Program-made: the position numbers and the translations under genes
Notes under the pieces: generated by a model
What the model saw: the letters and a program-made list of their open reading frames with translations, nothing else
What the model was told of the DNA's origin: nothing
Database searches by the model: none
In this document: positions 18,507 through 28,690 of the stretch, piece after piece
Position numbering within the stretch: position 1 is the stretch's first letter
Layout of the letters: the number at the start of each line of letters is the position of its first letter
DNA from: Onthophagus taurus
Lineage: Eukaryota > Arthropoda > Insecta > Coleoptera > Scarabaeidae
Assembly (NCBI RefSeq): GCF_036711975.1
Contig: NC_091975.1
Location: 14,262,501-14,326,500 of the forward strand
DNA length: 64,000 bases
Direction of reading: 5' to 3'

Positions 18507-18901
18507 ATTTAATACTAAGTAGTGTAAATTGTACTGTGACTTACACTGCTTTATTTTGTTTAATCACATAACATCTGTATGTGAATAACCCACTGGTGGT
18601 TCTACTACATCAACCATACAGATACTTTTGAAATCATGATAATAAATAATTTTGTAAATTTATGTATACCACGTCTTATTGTAAAATAAATATTGTGTAA
18701 TATTACGCACGCTTTAAATAACTTTCAAACTCAATGTTAACAGTTTATATAGTTAAAGTGTTGTAAACCATTATTTTGAAACAATGATGATAAATAATCT
18801 GCTGAAATTTTTTGTATGCTATATTTTATGATAAAATAAACATTGTTTTCTACTACGACTTCATTTCTTGTTAATCTCCCGTTCAAGTATCACCCGTCAG
18901 C

Positions 18902-19603
18902 ATGGTTGAAGACGTTAAGTTTGTTAGCCAACCTTTAACACTACCAACCTGTAATCTTCATAACGACTTCGCTGCAAATAAATTTAAACGACGTAGCGAA
19001 TTATTTGGTGGGGAATGTAAACGTGGTTTGATAATTGGTTCTTCAGGTGCCGGAAAAACAAACGTAATGTTAACTTTATTGACAGCTCTCAACGGGTTGC
19101 GCTTTTTGAATGTATATTTGTGCTCTAATTCACTCTACCAAATCAAATACGAATTTCTACGACAATTACTTAAACCTATCCGCTCTTGCGGCTATTATGA
19201 ATACTCAGATGTCGGACGATTTCTACCACCGTCAAAGGTGAAAGAATATTCAATTATTATTTTTGATGATATTGCTCCTACAGAGCAACAGATTATCAAG
19301 GAATATTTTTCATACGGTCGTTATAGAAACGTTGATACTTTCTTACTCGCTCAAAGTTATAGCGCCATTTCCAAGCAGCTTTTACGTGACAATTGCAACC
19401 TTTTAGTTTTATTTAAACAAGATCTCACTAACTTGAAACATATTTACAACGATCATTTGCTAGGGGACATTACGTGGGATGATTTTGTCAGAATTTGTCG
19501 AACTTGTTGGGATACACCGCACGGTATATTAGTTATTGATTTAGATTGCGATAAAAATAACGGACGCTATCGGAAAGGTTTCGATGAGTACATTATACTG
19601 TAA
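18902..19603 (+). CDS. FtsK/A32-type DNA packaging ATPase (Polinton A)
   Basis: 233 aa, intact, from ATG at 18902. Walker A IIGSSGAGKTN is near residue 45, Walker B SIIIFDDI near residue 117, followed by a glutamine/serine sensor region (LLAQSYSAIS). This is the genome-packaging ATPase that Polintons share with adintoviruses and other double jelly-roll viruses. It is preceded by an AT-rich leader and followed 60 bases on by the DUF8207 gene. It is one of the few undamaged genes of copy A. Confidence 0.92.
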   Translation: MVEDVKFVSQPLTLPTCNLHNDFAANKFKRRSELFGGECKRGLIIGSSGAGKTNVMLTLLTALNGLRFLNVYLCSNSLYQIKYEFLRQLLKPIRSCGYYEYSDVGRFLPPSKVKEYSIIIFDDIAPTEQQIIKEYFSYGRYRNVDTFLLAQSYSAISKQLLRDNCNLLVLFKQDLTNLKHIYNDHLLGDITWDDFVRICRTCWDTPHGILVIDLDCDKNNGRYRKGFDEYIIL

Positions 19604-19666
19604 AATCATTGACTTTACGACTGCATGCTCAGTCTCTGTGCGATCATTACACTATCACGTTGAACT

Positions 19667-20826
19667 ATGAATCGTAATGTTGCACAACAGTTAATAGCTG
19701 CGCGAGAAGATGTTAAACATAAAATACGCACTTTGAAAGGAGATATAAAACAGAAGCAGTCCATTGCCGAAGCTCAACTCGCTCCACTGAAAGAACCTCT
19801 GACAGATATTTCCAAAAAATTACAAACTGTCAATTTATTAGCGCTCGACAATAAATTCGGGATAAAACGTGATTTATTTACCCCGAAAAAGGAGCAGTCA
19901 CCAGATATCTCAGCCTTACTGGCTGACTTGCAGAAACCTTCTAAAGGACTTAAACTGGAAACTCCTAGAGTGAAACCTAAACGTAGAGTTAAGTCAACAC
20001 CCATTAAACCGGGAGCTAGCATGGATGTTTCACCGGAACTCGCACGGAGTCCGCAATTTCTCAGCGATGAAGAGGTGTTCGAGGGTCGAGATACTACACC
20101 TGAGGTTTCTGTTCGTGAGTCAGACACATCTTTACATGTCTACGAGCGGGACGCTAGGGAGCAGTTGGCGCGCATAAAAGAGAATATGGAGGGAATGATG
20201 GAACAGACAGTTATTCGAGAAGCTTTAGGACAGCTGGACCCCTTACCACGTACCTATGTTACGGGTTTAACAGTAGATGTAAATAACGAGTTCGATCAAA
20301 CTTACGGTGTTCGTGCACTTACCGATGGATTGTATATCGCAAATCAACCAATAACGTTTGACGGGAAAAACATTTTGGTGGGTGAATTTACGTATACTGG
20401 AACACCGGGGTTATACGAGTTGTTATTCAAAAATAAACCGGGTAAATTTACTTTACCAGATGCGAGAAATTACAAAGATATCTTACAACGTTCGAATGTA
20501 CATAAAAGAGATTATGACGCTTCAAAAAGTATCATAACTGATGATGAAAATGAAAAGTTTGTGAACATAATCAAACCAATTTCCTTGGGTCAAAGACAAA
20601 ATGTGTACTGGGCTCGATATTGGCCAAAACCAAAACTGGATCAGTTCACTTAAATAAGTTGTTAGTACCTGCTGCAATTAAAGAGTACGAATACTGGGAC
20701 GACGTGAACGAATTAGTTGATCGGTTGCGTTTACTACTTGCTTCCGAAGCAGCAGGTCATACTGCTCATCATAACGAAATTATATCCCTCATAGAGGAAT
20801 TACGGGAAGCGCAAGTCATTCGTTAA
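19667..20826 (+). pseudogene. DUF8207-type Polinton protein (one frameshift)
   Basis: From ATG at 19667 a helical, charged N-terminal region leads to a conserved domain (YGVRALTDGLYIANQPITF, VGEFTYTGTPGLYELL, YKDILQ) matching proteins annotated DUF8207 in insect Polintons. The frame stops at 20653, but the normal C-terminus (HLNKLLVP, EYWDDVNELVDRLRLL, NEIISLIEELREA) continues in the -1 frame (20620-20826). A one-base indel near 20620-20650 is the simplest reading; no canonical slippery heptamer is in phase. The role is unknown, perhaps a minor structural protein. Confidence 0.8.
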
Positions 20827-20872
20827 AGGTATATAAACTTTTTTCTGTTTCTGTGACGCTTCAGAAGCCAAT
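20827..20872 (+). promoter_or_regulatory. TATA-type promoter
   Basis: GGTATATAAAC lies at 20828-20838, about 35 bases before the ATG at 20873, in the short gap between two genes. Confidence 0.5.
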
Positions 20873-21280
20873 ATGCCTTTAAACCGTTTTGGTGAACATG
20901 GTTCTACATCTATCGATAAATTTGGTAAGCATGTTCACCACCATATTATACCGAACCACATAGCAAGATCCGAAGTTCTACAATCTTCATCAACATTTAT
21001 TTTAACTTTACGTGGTGATGGAGATGTTGATCCAAAAACAAAACTTTATAAAATCACAAACAAAAGTGGAATTACGGATTACATCAATTCTTTCTACGAA
21101 GGTATGATAAAAGATGTTGTAAAGTCCGCTCATGTTCAGTTACTTGTTAACGATATCGTTATTAGGTCGCTCCAGGGAGTCCAACTCAAACGCGGAGATA
21201 CCATTAAGTGTAAAAATAATGCACCGATAGGAGGACTACCTTTTCTTGTAGAGTTGTTGATTGAAGGGGTTGTAGAGTAA
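20873..21280 (+). CDS. 135-aa Polinton protein, possibly minor capsid
   Basis: Intact from ATG at 20873. It begins with a His-rich stretch (KHVHHHIIPN), followed by a likely beta-rich domain (LTLRGDGD, LLVNDIVIRSLQGVQL, RGDTIKCKNNAPIGGLPF). There is no signal peptide or membrane span. Its position between DUF8207 and integrase and its good preservation suggest a structural role, which is not proven. Confidence 0.65.
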   Translation: MPLNRFGEHGSTSIDKFGKHVHHHIIPNHIARSEVLQSSSTFILTLRGDGDVDPKTKLYKITNKSGITDYINSFYEGMIKDVVKSAHVQLLVNDIVIRSLQGVQLKRGDTIKCKNNAPIGGLPFLVELLIEGVVE

Positions 21281-21326
21281 TGGTTAGTGTTAAGCGAGAT
21301 CTCGTTAACCGAGCAACTTACAAACC

Positions 21327-21919
21327 GATAATGGGAAAGAGTTTTACAATAGCGATTTTCAAAAATTAATGGAACAACTTAACATTAATCATTACAGCAC
21401 CTATTCCACTTTAAAAAGCTCGATTATCGAACGGTTTAATAGAACCCTAAAAAATAAAATGTGGAAAGAATTTAGTATGCAAGGAAATTATCGCTGGTTA
21501 GACTTACTACCCAAATTACTAAAATCTTACAACAACACAATACATCGCACCATTCACATGAAACCTTCAGCTGTTAATCGACGAAATGAATCTGCTCTGT
21601 TAAATACTGTATACAATTCCACGTGCGAATTAGCAAGTACAGACACGCTTTTGCTAAAGGTTACCAACCAACTTGGTCCAATGAAACTTTCACCATAGCG
21701 ACAGTTCAAAATACTAATCCCAGGACTTACCTTATTAAAGATGGTAGAGGAGAACCCATTTTTGGAGCATTTTACGACGAAGAATTACAACGTGTGAAAC
21801 ACCCGGATGTATTTTTAATTGAAAAAGTTCTTCGTCGAAAAGGAAATAAAGTCCGAGTGAAATGGTTGGGAATGGATAGCTCTCATAATTCTTGGATTGC
21901 AAAAAAGGATGTATTATAA
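21327..21919 (+). pseudogene. Polinton retroviral-type integrase, truncated
   Basis: Only the C-terminal part remains: DNGKEFY (second catalytic Asp) at 21327, IIERFNRTLKNKMW (catalytic Glu), then after a frameshift near 21640 an SH3-like region and a chromodomain (RRKGNKVRVKWLGMDSSHNSW). The HHCC domain and first catalytic Asp are gone; an imperfect palindrome (GTTAAGCGAGATCTCGTTAAC) lies at the cut. It cannot catalyse integration. It converges on polB at 22071. Confidence 0.88.
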
Positions 21920-22070
21920 TTTTTACACTAAGAAAATAAAAAACTTTTTTTTAATTTCGTTGATTTTATTTCAAGTAACCTTTTTAACAACCTACTTTCT
22001 ACTTTATATACAAGTTTTGTGATACAAGCAAGTATTTTTTTTTTTTACAAATTAACTGATCGCAATTTAA
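21920..22070. other. Convergent 3' ends of integrase and polB
   Basis: 150 AT-rich bases with AATAAA at about 21934 for the plus-strand gene. No gene is present. Confidence 0.6.
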
Positions 22071-24914
22071 CTAGCCATACATGTTTACGTTTAACAACTC
22101 CAATAAGTTGTCCAAAAGATCTTCCCTGCGTAGATCTTCAATAAGATAGTTTCCCCAAGCTAACGTATGACATCCATCCTCCATCACGTAACGTTTATCG
22201 TCATGTGCAGAGAGCGCCACTTTATTCTTTAGTTCTGTATACATCGTGTGATAGGAGGAGCGAAAGACATACATCTTTTTTCGCACAGAACCTCCATCTT
22301 CGATAATCCGTTTATATTCTGAAACACTTAAGTTTTTATCGATAACATACTTTTTCACACCCTTGGCACGCTTGACAACTCCTTCCAAAGTGTTAATACA
22401 ATAAGCTATAGCTCCTGTACCATAAAACGATGTTAATATCGTATTTGGGTACTCATCTTTCATTTTTCCAACTATCGGCGGCCCTGGAGGAATATTATGT
22501 CTGTTGTTTAACCTGTAATTAGAGGTATCGAACATCTCTATATTTTCTTTGATATCCTGGTATACATTCTCAGTAAATATTTCGAGAATTAACGAATCCG
22601 TATCTGTATATAACAATAATACGTTTTCACCATATTTCTCTTTTAAAAAATTATAAAAAAAGTAATAAATGACCGCTTTCGACAATTCCAGTACGCTAAA
22701 CCCTACATACAGAGGTTTGTTATATTTGACCTCCACCTTCTGCATTTCAATGGCTGCCAAATTATGGCAGAAAATTTTCGATGACTTGAAAGTCGGCTTT
22801 GCGATAAGAGCTTCTGCACCGGGTCTCCTGTAACGATTCTCCCAATGTGACACTAATCGTATATCGACTCTATTTTCAACATTTTCCATCGTTTTCCCAT
22901 ACACGATATTATTCATTTGTTTATAATGATTTTTCCCAAATTCATTCGTAGCATTCATTCGTTTCTCAGAGTTAAAATCGATATATGGTTTCATCCACGG
23001 CGATTGTTGAAATTGCGATGCACGGTGTATTTTGGTTAGCTTAAGACCTTTTTTCACACATTCACGTAGGTTTACATAGTGAATTATGTATTTCGATTTA
23101 TTTTGTAAGTTCGCAATCAACTTAGGATGCTTCGATCCGGGAGCGATTATGTTTTCGGGACAAAACGGTAGATCATCATGCTGGTTGTGTAACCTTTCGG
23201 GATACTCCAAATCCACTTCAAACACATAACCAAGGTGTTCATCATCTAAACACTCCACATCTATATCTGCTATTTCTTGGTTCGACAACCATCGAAAACC
23301 GCCTGTTGGTAATTTACAACTCATTGCATACCCATACAAATTGATAGCGTCCAGGTATAGAATATATGATGATGGTTTTTCCGGGTTAAAATCGTCAAGG
23401 AACTTGTTGTTTGCTATTGCAGATCGTTTTACACACATACAGAGACCGCCTCTAATTCCTTTCTTAAAAAAGTGTAACATGTCAATGTCTGATAACAATT
23501 CTAATTTTACACCTGTCATTTTTAACAGAGCATCCCACCCAAACCCGGGCGCAGTATAATAATGGCAAGGATCCAGATTGTAATTCTCCAAAGATATTGT
23601 CCTGAAATTTTCAAAGACATCAGTCAACATTAACACATTTGACGTCAAATACAGGTCACTGTATTCTCCCAACGTTATACACTTAAATTTATTCCATACA
23701 GTGTGTGCTCTAGAGTATTGTTCCTTTGAAATATTACTTGAACTCAATATGTCGTAAAACTGTGTATGATCAGGCAATTTACTATACTCCAACTTTTCAA
23801 ACGAATCTACGAACGAATATGGAAATACACCTTTCTGGCGCATCAATCTAAATTCTTCAGAGTCATTGAATTTTTTTTTCACTTCCACACAATCCTTATC
23901 ATCCAAATATGAAACCAACTTTTCCAAAGAACTCGCCATGAATCTAAACGAGTCGACGAATCTTATTTTCATAAACACTTTGCGTTTCTTTCCCTTATTA
24001 TCGGTTGTTTCTCCGACAACTATTTTTTTGAAAAAAGAAATATATTTTTCTTTGTTTTGTGCTATCACCTCTACTTCCTCCTTGTTTAGGGCAATACTTT
24101 TCACAAACATGTGGGCATCGTAATTCGACAGGTTGTGGAAAAACACAGGGATAAACATCGGTAATTTATAATTTATATTGCAGACGGAATGCGCAGGACC
24201 CCTATACAATCCTGTCAAGTGATCGTGATCACACACTTTCTCTTCTTTGTTTATTGGTTTATCACAAATGTGACATACGGAACTCAGTTCATGTACAAAT
24301 TGGTCCACCGTATTCACAAGCACATCATTATCATCATTATTACGAATTAACACTAGCTCTTGTCTCACATTCATCACAATTGTTTTAAAATCTTCAGCAA
24401 ACCCTATTAATGTCTTTAGAGGTACACTCAATCCAAAATTTCCATTTTTATCCATTATTACATCCGTTACAGGGGATGTTGGGACCACTTGACCTAGCAG
24501 ATCCTCGCCCATGTTCCAACCTGCGTTCGCCAACTTTATTATATCGTGAGGGGTATACGAAAAGTATCCTTTCATACATGATGTTAGCCCCACGTTTCTC
24601 ACTCCATCTATTTGAACACCATTTATAAGATAGCGAATATCACTGAACATAAACGCTACAGGATTATTTATCAATTTTGCAGTTGCACTAGCATCTTTTG
24701 TTGCTTTACCACTCGCATCCAGTTTACGTACGCTCCCTTCCACATACAAAAAACTTTCATGAGGCAATGTGTAATTGTCTATTTCGGGTATGCCTATACG
24801 AATTTCATCATTGTTACTGAAGCTAGTAGAACCAAACGGTTGATGGGAATGATATTCGTAACTTACAATCGAGTTATCTACTTTTATTTTCTCCGTGACG
24901 TTTAAGGACTCCAT
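22071..24914 (-). CDS. Chimeric hexon::DNA polymerase B frame, 947 aa
   Basis: One uninterrupted frame. Residues 1 to about 203 (24914-24306) are the hexon N-terminus of Polinton B, including the segment deleted in copy A. From DQFVHEL onward it is the polymerase of Polinton A: zinc site CHIC...CDHDH, exonuclease motif NLSNYDAHMF, motif A DAINLYGYAM (about 23325-23355), motif B KQMNNIVYGKTMEN (about 22885-22926) and motif C YTDTDSL (about 22592-22612). The N-terminal part of the polymerase, including the first exonuclease motif, is missing. In Polintons these genes normally converge, so the fusion marks an inversion breakpoint at about 24305. The join is in frame by chance. Function is unlikely, but all palm motifs are intact. 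Confidence 0.93.
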   Translation of the reverse strand: MESLNVTEKIKVDNSIVSYEYHSHQPFGSTSFSNNDEIRIGIPEIDNYTLPHESFLYVEGSVRKLDASGKATKDASATAKLINNPVAFMFSDIRYLINGVQIDGVRNVGLTSCMKGYFSYTPHDIIKLANAGWNMGEDLLGQVVPTSPVTDVIMDKNGNFGLSVPLKTLIGFAEDFKTIVMNVRQELVLIRNNDDNDVLVNTVDQFVHELSSVCHICDKPINKEEKVCDHDHLTGLYRGPAHSVCNINYKLPMFIPVFFHNLSNYDAHMFVKSIALNKEEVEVIAQNKEKYISFFKKIVVGETTDNKGKKRKVFMKIRFVDSFRFMASSLEKLVSYLDDKDCVEVKKKFNDSEEFRLMRQKGVFPYSFVDSFEKLEYSKLPDHTQFYDILSSSNISKEQYSRAHTVWNKFKCITLGEYSDLYLTSNVLMLTDVFENFRTISLENYNLDPCHYYTAPGFGWDALLKMTGVKLELLSDIDMLHFFKKGIRGGLCMCVKRSAIANNKFLDDFNPEKPSSYILYLDAINLYGYAMSCKLPTGGFRWLSNQEIADIDVECLDDEHLGYVFEVDLEYPERLHNQHDDLPFCPENIIAPGSKHPKLIANLQNKSKYIIHYVNLRECVKKGLKLTKIHRASQFQQSPWMKPYIDFNSEKRMNATNEFGKNHYKQMNNIVYGKTMENVENRVDIRLVSHWENRYRRPGAEALIAKPTFKSSKIFCHNLAAIEMQKVEVKYNKPLYVGFSVLELSKAVIYYFFYNFLKEKYGENVLLLYTDTDSLILEIFTENVYQDIKENIEMFDTSNYRLNNRHNIPPGPPIVGKMKDEYPNTILTSFYGTGAIAYCINTLEGVVKRAKGVKKYVIDKNLSVSEYKRIIEDGGSVRKKMYVFRSSYHTMYTELKNKVALSAHDDKRYVMEDGCHTLAWGNYLIEDLRREDLLDNLLELLNVNMYG

Positions 24915-25085
24915 TTATAGTAGTTGAAAACCTAAGTTGCTTAAATACTGACGATTGACGCGTGTTAACTGGGTAGTTGATTTTCGCTTACTGTTAGGTT
25001 TTACATCCTTTCGTACCGTTTTATACATTACTCTATCACCCAGACTTTCCTGTGCTTTTCTTCGAACGTCGTACACTATACCCAT
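24915..25085 (-). CDS. Small basic protein, 56 aa (copy B)
   Basis: Identical in layout to 11827-11997, with one residue changed near the C-terminus. The ATG is at 25085 and the stop abuts the hexon ATG at 24914. Confidence 0.6.
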   Translation of the reverse strand: MGIVYDVRRKAQESLGDRVMYKTVRKDVKPNSKRKSTTQLTRVNRQYLSNLGFQLL

Positions 25086-25102
25086 ATTAAATACCCTACT
25101 AC

Positions 25103-25846
25103 TCACACCGATTTCAAGTGCACTCTCACGGTCACTTCTTCGTCTCTGAAGTTTACCAACTGACCGTCCTGATCAAGTATGCGTACTATTAAGGTACTAA
25201 TCACGTTCGTTGTAACAGGTAAGTAAATCGGTTGTTGCGGAGCTTCTATTATTTTAAAACCAGCCGGTACGTTCGGGAAGAAATGATACAACACGTGCAT
25301 GGGTTGTCCATTCGTATACGATCCGGAGCTCAAATTACAATAAATTTGTAATGCATTCGTTTTGTTTATATTCACGATATGATCCGATTCTGTTATCGTG
25401 TTTTTAGGTATAACTTTAGGGTTAAAACCAAGTAAGGAACCGATTGAATTATCGCTAGCAAAATTTATTCGCCGGTTTGTTTTTATCTCAGCACGTTGCG
25501 TATTATTATTACCTCTTATGCGTACCTGTGTACCCGGTGTAGTCACGCTGAGAATATTCCTCGCTGTTAATGTTTTTTTAACGTATTCGTTAATATCGTT
25601 AATATCGTATGTTCCTAGCGGTATTTCAATATTCTCTGTAAAATTTCCCATATGATCTTCATATTGTAAAATATTGTTTGTTGAATCGATATTAGGTAAC
25701 GTATTGAACGTTTCGAAATTTAAAAGAGCTAACTCGTATGTACCGAGTTCATTCAAATAAATCGGTGGGTTAAAGTTACAAGACAACTCCGATCCCCTTC
25801 CGGTGAGCGTAAATGTATAACTTGTATGTATTGTATCTTGTTCCAT
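25103..25846 (-). CDS. Penton-like capsid protein (copy B)
   Basis: 247 aa from ATG at 25846. It is the counterpart of 11051-11809 and about 15 bases shorter in a small repeat near 25510; otherwise nearly identical and open. The same inference applies: a single jelly-roll vertex protein, from gene order. Confidence 0.65.
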   Translation of the reverse strand: MEQDTIHTSYTFTLTGRGSELSCNFNPPIYLNELGTYELALLNFETFNTLPNIDSTNNILQYEDHMGNFTENIEIPLGTYDINDINEYVKKTLTARNILSVTTPGTQVRIRGNNNTQRAEIKTNRRINFASDNSIGSLLGFNPKVIPKNTITESDHIVNINKTNALQIYCNLSSGSYTNGQPMHVLYHFFPNVPAGFKIIEAPQQPIYLPVTTNVISTLIVRILDQDGQLVNFRDEEVTVRVHLKSV

Positions 25847-25866
25847 TGTTGTTCTCAAGACTAATC

Positions 25867-26259
25867 TTACACGGATACTTCCTTGGTATTTAAACTATCT
25901 AAGAAATGCAAACACAATTGTCCACAATTTGTTTGATCTTCTTTTTGATATCGTCGATAATTATACCTCACAATATTTCTCCCCCCATCCGATATAAAAT
26001 ACTTCTCCACTTCAATCGGTGGTCGTAAATCTCCATAACTGTCAAAGTAGTTAACATTTACACCATCCTTGTTGTAAGCTGTCCAGTGAGTACCGGGACC
26101 CGTACGATTATCAAGATTTATTATCCCACTCTCTCGTTTTCGGATTTTCTTCGGTAAATTGTTTCTCATGTACACCCCACGAAAGTTTAACAGATCAAGC
26201 GCTCGTGCATATCGCCTTAACTCTACATCCGTTAAAGAATGTTGGGGTATTTTTATTAG
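25867..26259 (-). CDS. Adenain-like cysteine protease (copy B)
   Basis: Counterpart of 10638-11030, with catalytic His (GTHW), Asp (NYFDS) and Cys (TNCGQLC) preserved. The frame is open upstream to the slippery site at 26259-26265 and has no early ATG, so it should be made as a -1 frameshift extension of the PLA2/pX protein. In copy B both partner frames are intact, so this copy could still express the fusion. Confidence 0.87.
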   Translation of the reverse strand, partial: LIKIPQHSLTDVELRRYARALDLLNFRGVYMRNNLPKKIRKRESGIINLDNRTGPGTHWTAYNKDGVNVNYFDSYGDLRPPIEVEKYFISDGGRNIVRYNYRRYQKEDQTNCGQLCLHFLDSLNTKEVSV

Positions 26260-26265
26260 TTTTTT
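26185..26265 (-). other. Candidate -1 frameshift signal (copy B)
   Basis: Heptamer A AAA AAC is at 26265-26259 on the minus strand, then TAA. The downstream stem-loop sequence is the same as in copy A. Confidence 0.6.
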
Positions 26266-27158
26266 GCTACAGTTTTATAACCACAACCCTTTTTATATGG
26301 ATTAATAAACATTCCTGTACCAATTTTGTTCGCCCTCTTCGTGCGTTTTAGTCGCTTTGATTTTCGTGATACTGTTTTCATGACTAGTCCGCAACCTTGC
26401 TTATATGGTTTAATATACAAACCGCTGCCGATCGCTTTTGGTTCCATAGCCCGATTGTGACGTTCGGCTTCTTGTAACTGCTCCCTTGCTATTTTTGCTT
26501 CGTTTACGGTTTTTGCAATAGCTGCTGCACCTCCGCCTAAAGAACCGAGAGCACCCAAAGCTGCAAGTATTAAGGGTAAAAAACCTCCCGTCTTGGGAAT
26601 CTTGATTATTTTTCCGCGCGGTTTAAGTATTCTACCTTGATAAGGTTTCAACAGATTGTAACCCACTTGTACATCTCCCTTTGTATTCGTACTGTTGGTC
26701 TGTGCAATCGCTCGCCGCACTAAGTTCATTGCCTGCGTAAACGACAACTTACCGCCACGTTTCAACTTCTGACGAGTTGTCCCTCTACGTCTTAGGGCAC
26801 GAATTTGCATTCCCATACCCATTATTGTTTTTCCTTTCATTATCGTTGACACTAACTCCGACGATAGTCGCTCTCCTAAGCTTGCGTCTTTACTTCTCAA
26901 CCGCTCTTTCGCTGTCTTATACAACTCTTTATCGGCTATGTGTCGCTCAGCTAAATTCGATGTCGCTGCGTAGGCAATATCATGCGTTTTACAGGCGTCG
27001 TCTAATTTATTCACTCCCTGATCTCCACGAACTAATCTCTTTACCAATTTGGTTCCCGGACCGCAATAATTATAACCTGGCAAATGTAGTTCTATCGGAA
27101 GCTTATTGATTAATGTATTCACAATACCTCGACCAGACTGTTTGCTTGATCGATGCAT
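26256..27158 (-). CDS. PLA2/pX-like capsid protein (copy B, intact)
   Basis: 300 aa from ATG at 27158. Residues ~25-75 are a phospholipase A2 domain with calcium loop YNYCGPGT and catalytic DDACKTHDIAY. This is followed by a basic region (RALRRRGTTRQKLKRGGK), a hydrophobic Gly/Ala/Leu stretch around residues 195-215, and two GxGxxIxPYKxGCG repeats near the C-terminus, like adenovirus pX/mu-type proteins. It probably combines membrane disruption at entry with DNA condensation. The stop codon directly follows A AAA AAC. Confidence 0.9.
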   Translation of the reverse strand: MHRSSKQSGRGIVNTLINKLPIELHLPGYNYCGPGTKLVKRLVRGDQGVNKLDDACKTHDIAYAATSNLAERHIADKELYKTAKERLRSKDASLGERLSSELVSTIMKGKTIMGMGMQIRALRRRGTTRQKLKRGGKLSFTQAMNLVRRAIAQTNSTNTKGDVQVGYNLLKPYQGRILKPRGKIIKIPKTGGFLPLILAALGALGSLGGGAAAIAKTVNEAKIAREQLQEAERHNRAMEPKAIGSGLYIKPYKQGCGLVMKTVSRKSKRLKRTKRANKIGTGMFINPYKKGCGYKTVAKN

Positions 27159-27272
27159 ACTGTTTCACCGTCCTAACATTCATACCATTATATTTAATAG
27201 CTTTCGCACATTATTCGGTGAATATTGGATGGTTAATAATACGCTCACATTTGAAAAAAATTTTTATTTATT

Positions 27273-27497
27273 TTAAGTCATTACATATTTAAATCTTTCA
27301 TGAAAAATCTTATTTCTAAATTCGCTGCTTAAGTACAGGTGTAACATATCATTTACATAACTTATTCTATTCTTAAATCTAAGACGATCTAAATACATTT
27401 CCTCCCAATTACACTTTCGTGATTGTCTATACGCATAAGTCCATGCATACATTCTATGCATCTCATTTTTACTCTCATCAATCCGCACCTTACCCAT
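27273..27497 (-). CDS. Small Polinton protein, 74 aa (copy B)
   Basis: Same frame and start as 9401-9625; sequences are essentially identical. Between this gene and the PLA2 ATG (27159-27272) there is an AT-rich gap. Confidence 0.7.
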   Translation of the reverse strand: MGKVRIDESKNEMHRMYAWTYAYRQSRKCNWEEMYLDRLRFKNRISYVNDMLHLYLSSEFRNKIFHERFKYVMT

Positions 27498-27501
27498 GTC
27501 T

Positions 27502-28401
27502 TTATTGATTGTGAAATAATTTAAACAAATCTACATCCAACAAGATTTTATCGAAATTGTACAACATCACTTCCTTACTTATACATATTTGTTCAGAACA
27601 CGATTCATTGAGCATCGTTAACATATTACGTTTCACATCTCCATCCATTGCAGCTAACGCGTTTATAACACTATCATAATATGCTTTGTAATTCACAGTT
27701 CTCAATAATTTCAGTCGAGTTGCTACTAAATCTGCTACGTTTCAAAGCTCATGCAACGATTCATATGCAATATATACATATTCTCCACCCCTCTCCAACT
27801 TTAAAATCTTGCAAACGTTTTCCATCCAATCGCACGATATACTGACACCACACAACACTATCTGCGACGGAGACTGATTAGCAAAACTGTTTGTGATTGT
27901 TGACTTATACATAATAATGTTGTGCCAATCGTTTTCCGTTAATGTTAAACATTGACCTTTTCCCATTAACCTTACCACTGGTTCAAAATGTAAGTCAGCA
28001 CTTAATCCTATTGCCACACATTTCGTGCGGCTCTTATTTAGTGCATACACTGTTTCCGAAAATAGAGGACCTCTACTTGCTCTTACTGTACTGTCCGACA
28101 TGTTGGTTAAGCTCTCCATGTTATCTATTCTCGAAACTACTTCATTATTACCGTTAACACTTTGCGTCATAATAAAAGGGCTTAAGTCTGCAAACGAATC
28201 TTTTCCATCAGCGACCGCTTGCATATTGTTACCACACTCTATAACTGTATTAAACTTTTCTTTTTTTAACACCTCTTCAGATGCCACGGGTGTCAACGAG
28301 GGTTTTATCACCTTTGGACTTATGCTCGCTTTTTTGGACACCGCCTGTTGAACCTCGAGACTTCTCTTCGGTGCTTTTGTATATTGTTGTCTGGAACCCA
28401 C
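27502..28401 (-). pseudogene. Gene Y of Polinton B, ~299 codons with one nonsense codon
   Basis: The ATG at 28401 opens a 219-codon frame that stops at TGA (27742), where copy A has TGG. The same frame then continues to 27502 (KAYYDSVINALAAMDGDVK...LFHNQ), so the apparent 219- and 67-codon frames are one gene. The N-terminus is lysine-rich; the middle has NDWHNIIMYKSTI and IVLCGVSISCDW; the end is acidic and helical. I do not recognise the family. A TATA-like TATATATAC lies just upstream (about 28404-28415). It is the gene into which errantivirus E inserted in copy A. Confidence 0.75.
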
Positions 28402-28545
28402 TAAGTATATATAACATTAATACTTCTGCTGTAAGACAAGTGTTTATGGACTTACTTGTTCTGCGTTGTTATGTCACCACTACGTCGGATGATTTCAATG
28501 AAACTAATCTTTTATGAACCTCACTTGCTATTTATGCACATCATT

Positions 28546-28690
28546 TTAGGTGGGGACGTCACGGTCACAATTAAGGTTGACTTCAAGTTCTCCGTTGAGG
28601 TCAAAGTAAAGGTCATTGTTCAGGTCAAGGTTACTGATCAATGTCATAGTCACTCAACGTGATCTTGACCTGAGGTGAGCTCAAAGTAAA
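28546..28690. repeat. Internal partial copy of the terminal repeat (B)
   Basis: GGTCACAATTAAGGTTGACTTC through TTGACCTGAGGTGAGCTCAAAGTAAA repeats the inner-middle part of the 446-bp terminal repeat in the same orientation, between gene Y and the IDxQGF gene. The flanking 28402-28545 and 28691-28994 hold no gene apart from a likely promoter for gene Y. Confidence 0.9.

Noticed and set aside
20610-20660. Programmed frameshift inside the DUF8207 gene
   Set aside because: No slippery heptamer in phase and no second copy to show conservation; treated as an indel.
23866-24123. Plus-strand 85-codon frames repeated at 4599-4856 and 23866-24123
   Set aside because: They are mirror frames of the conserved polymerase exonuclease region.
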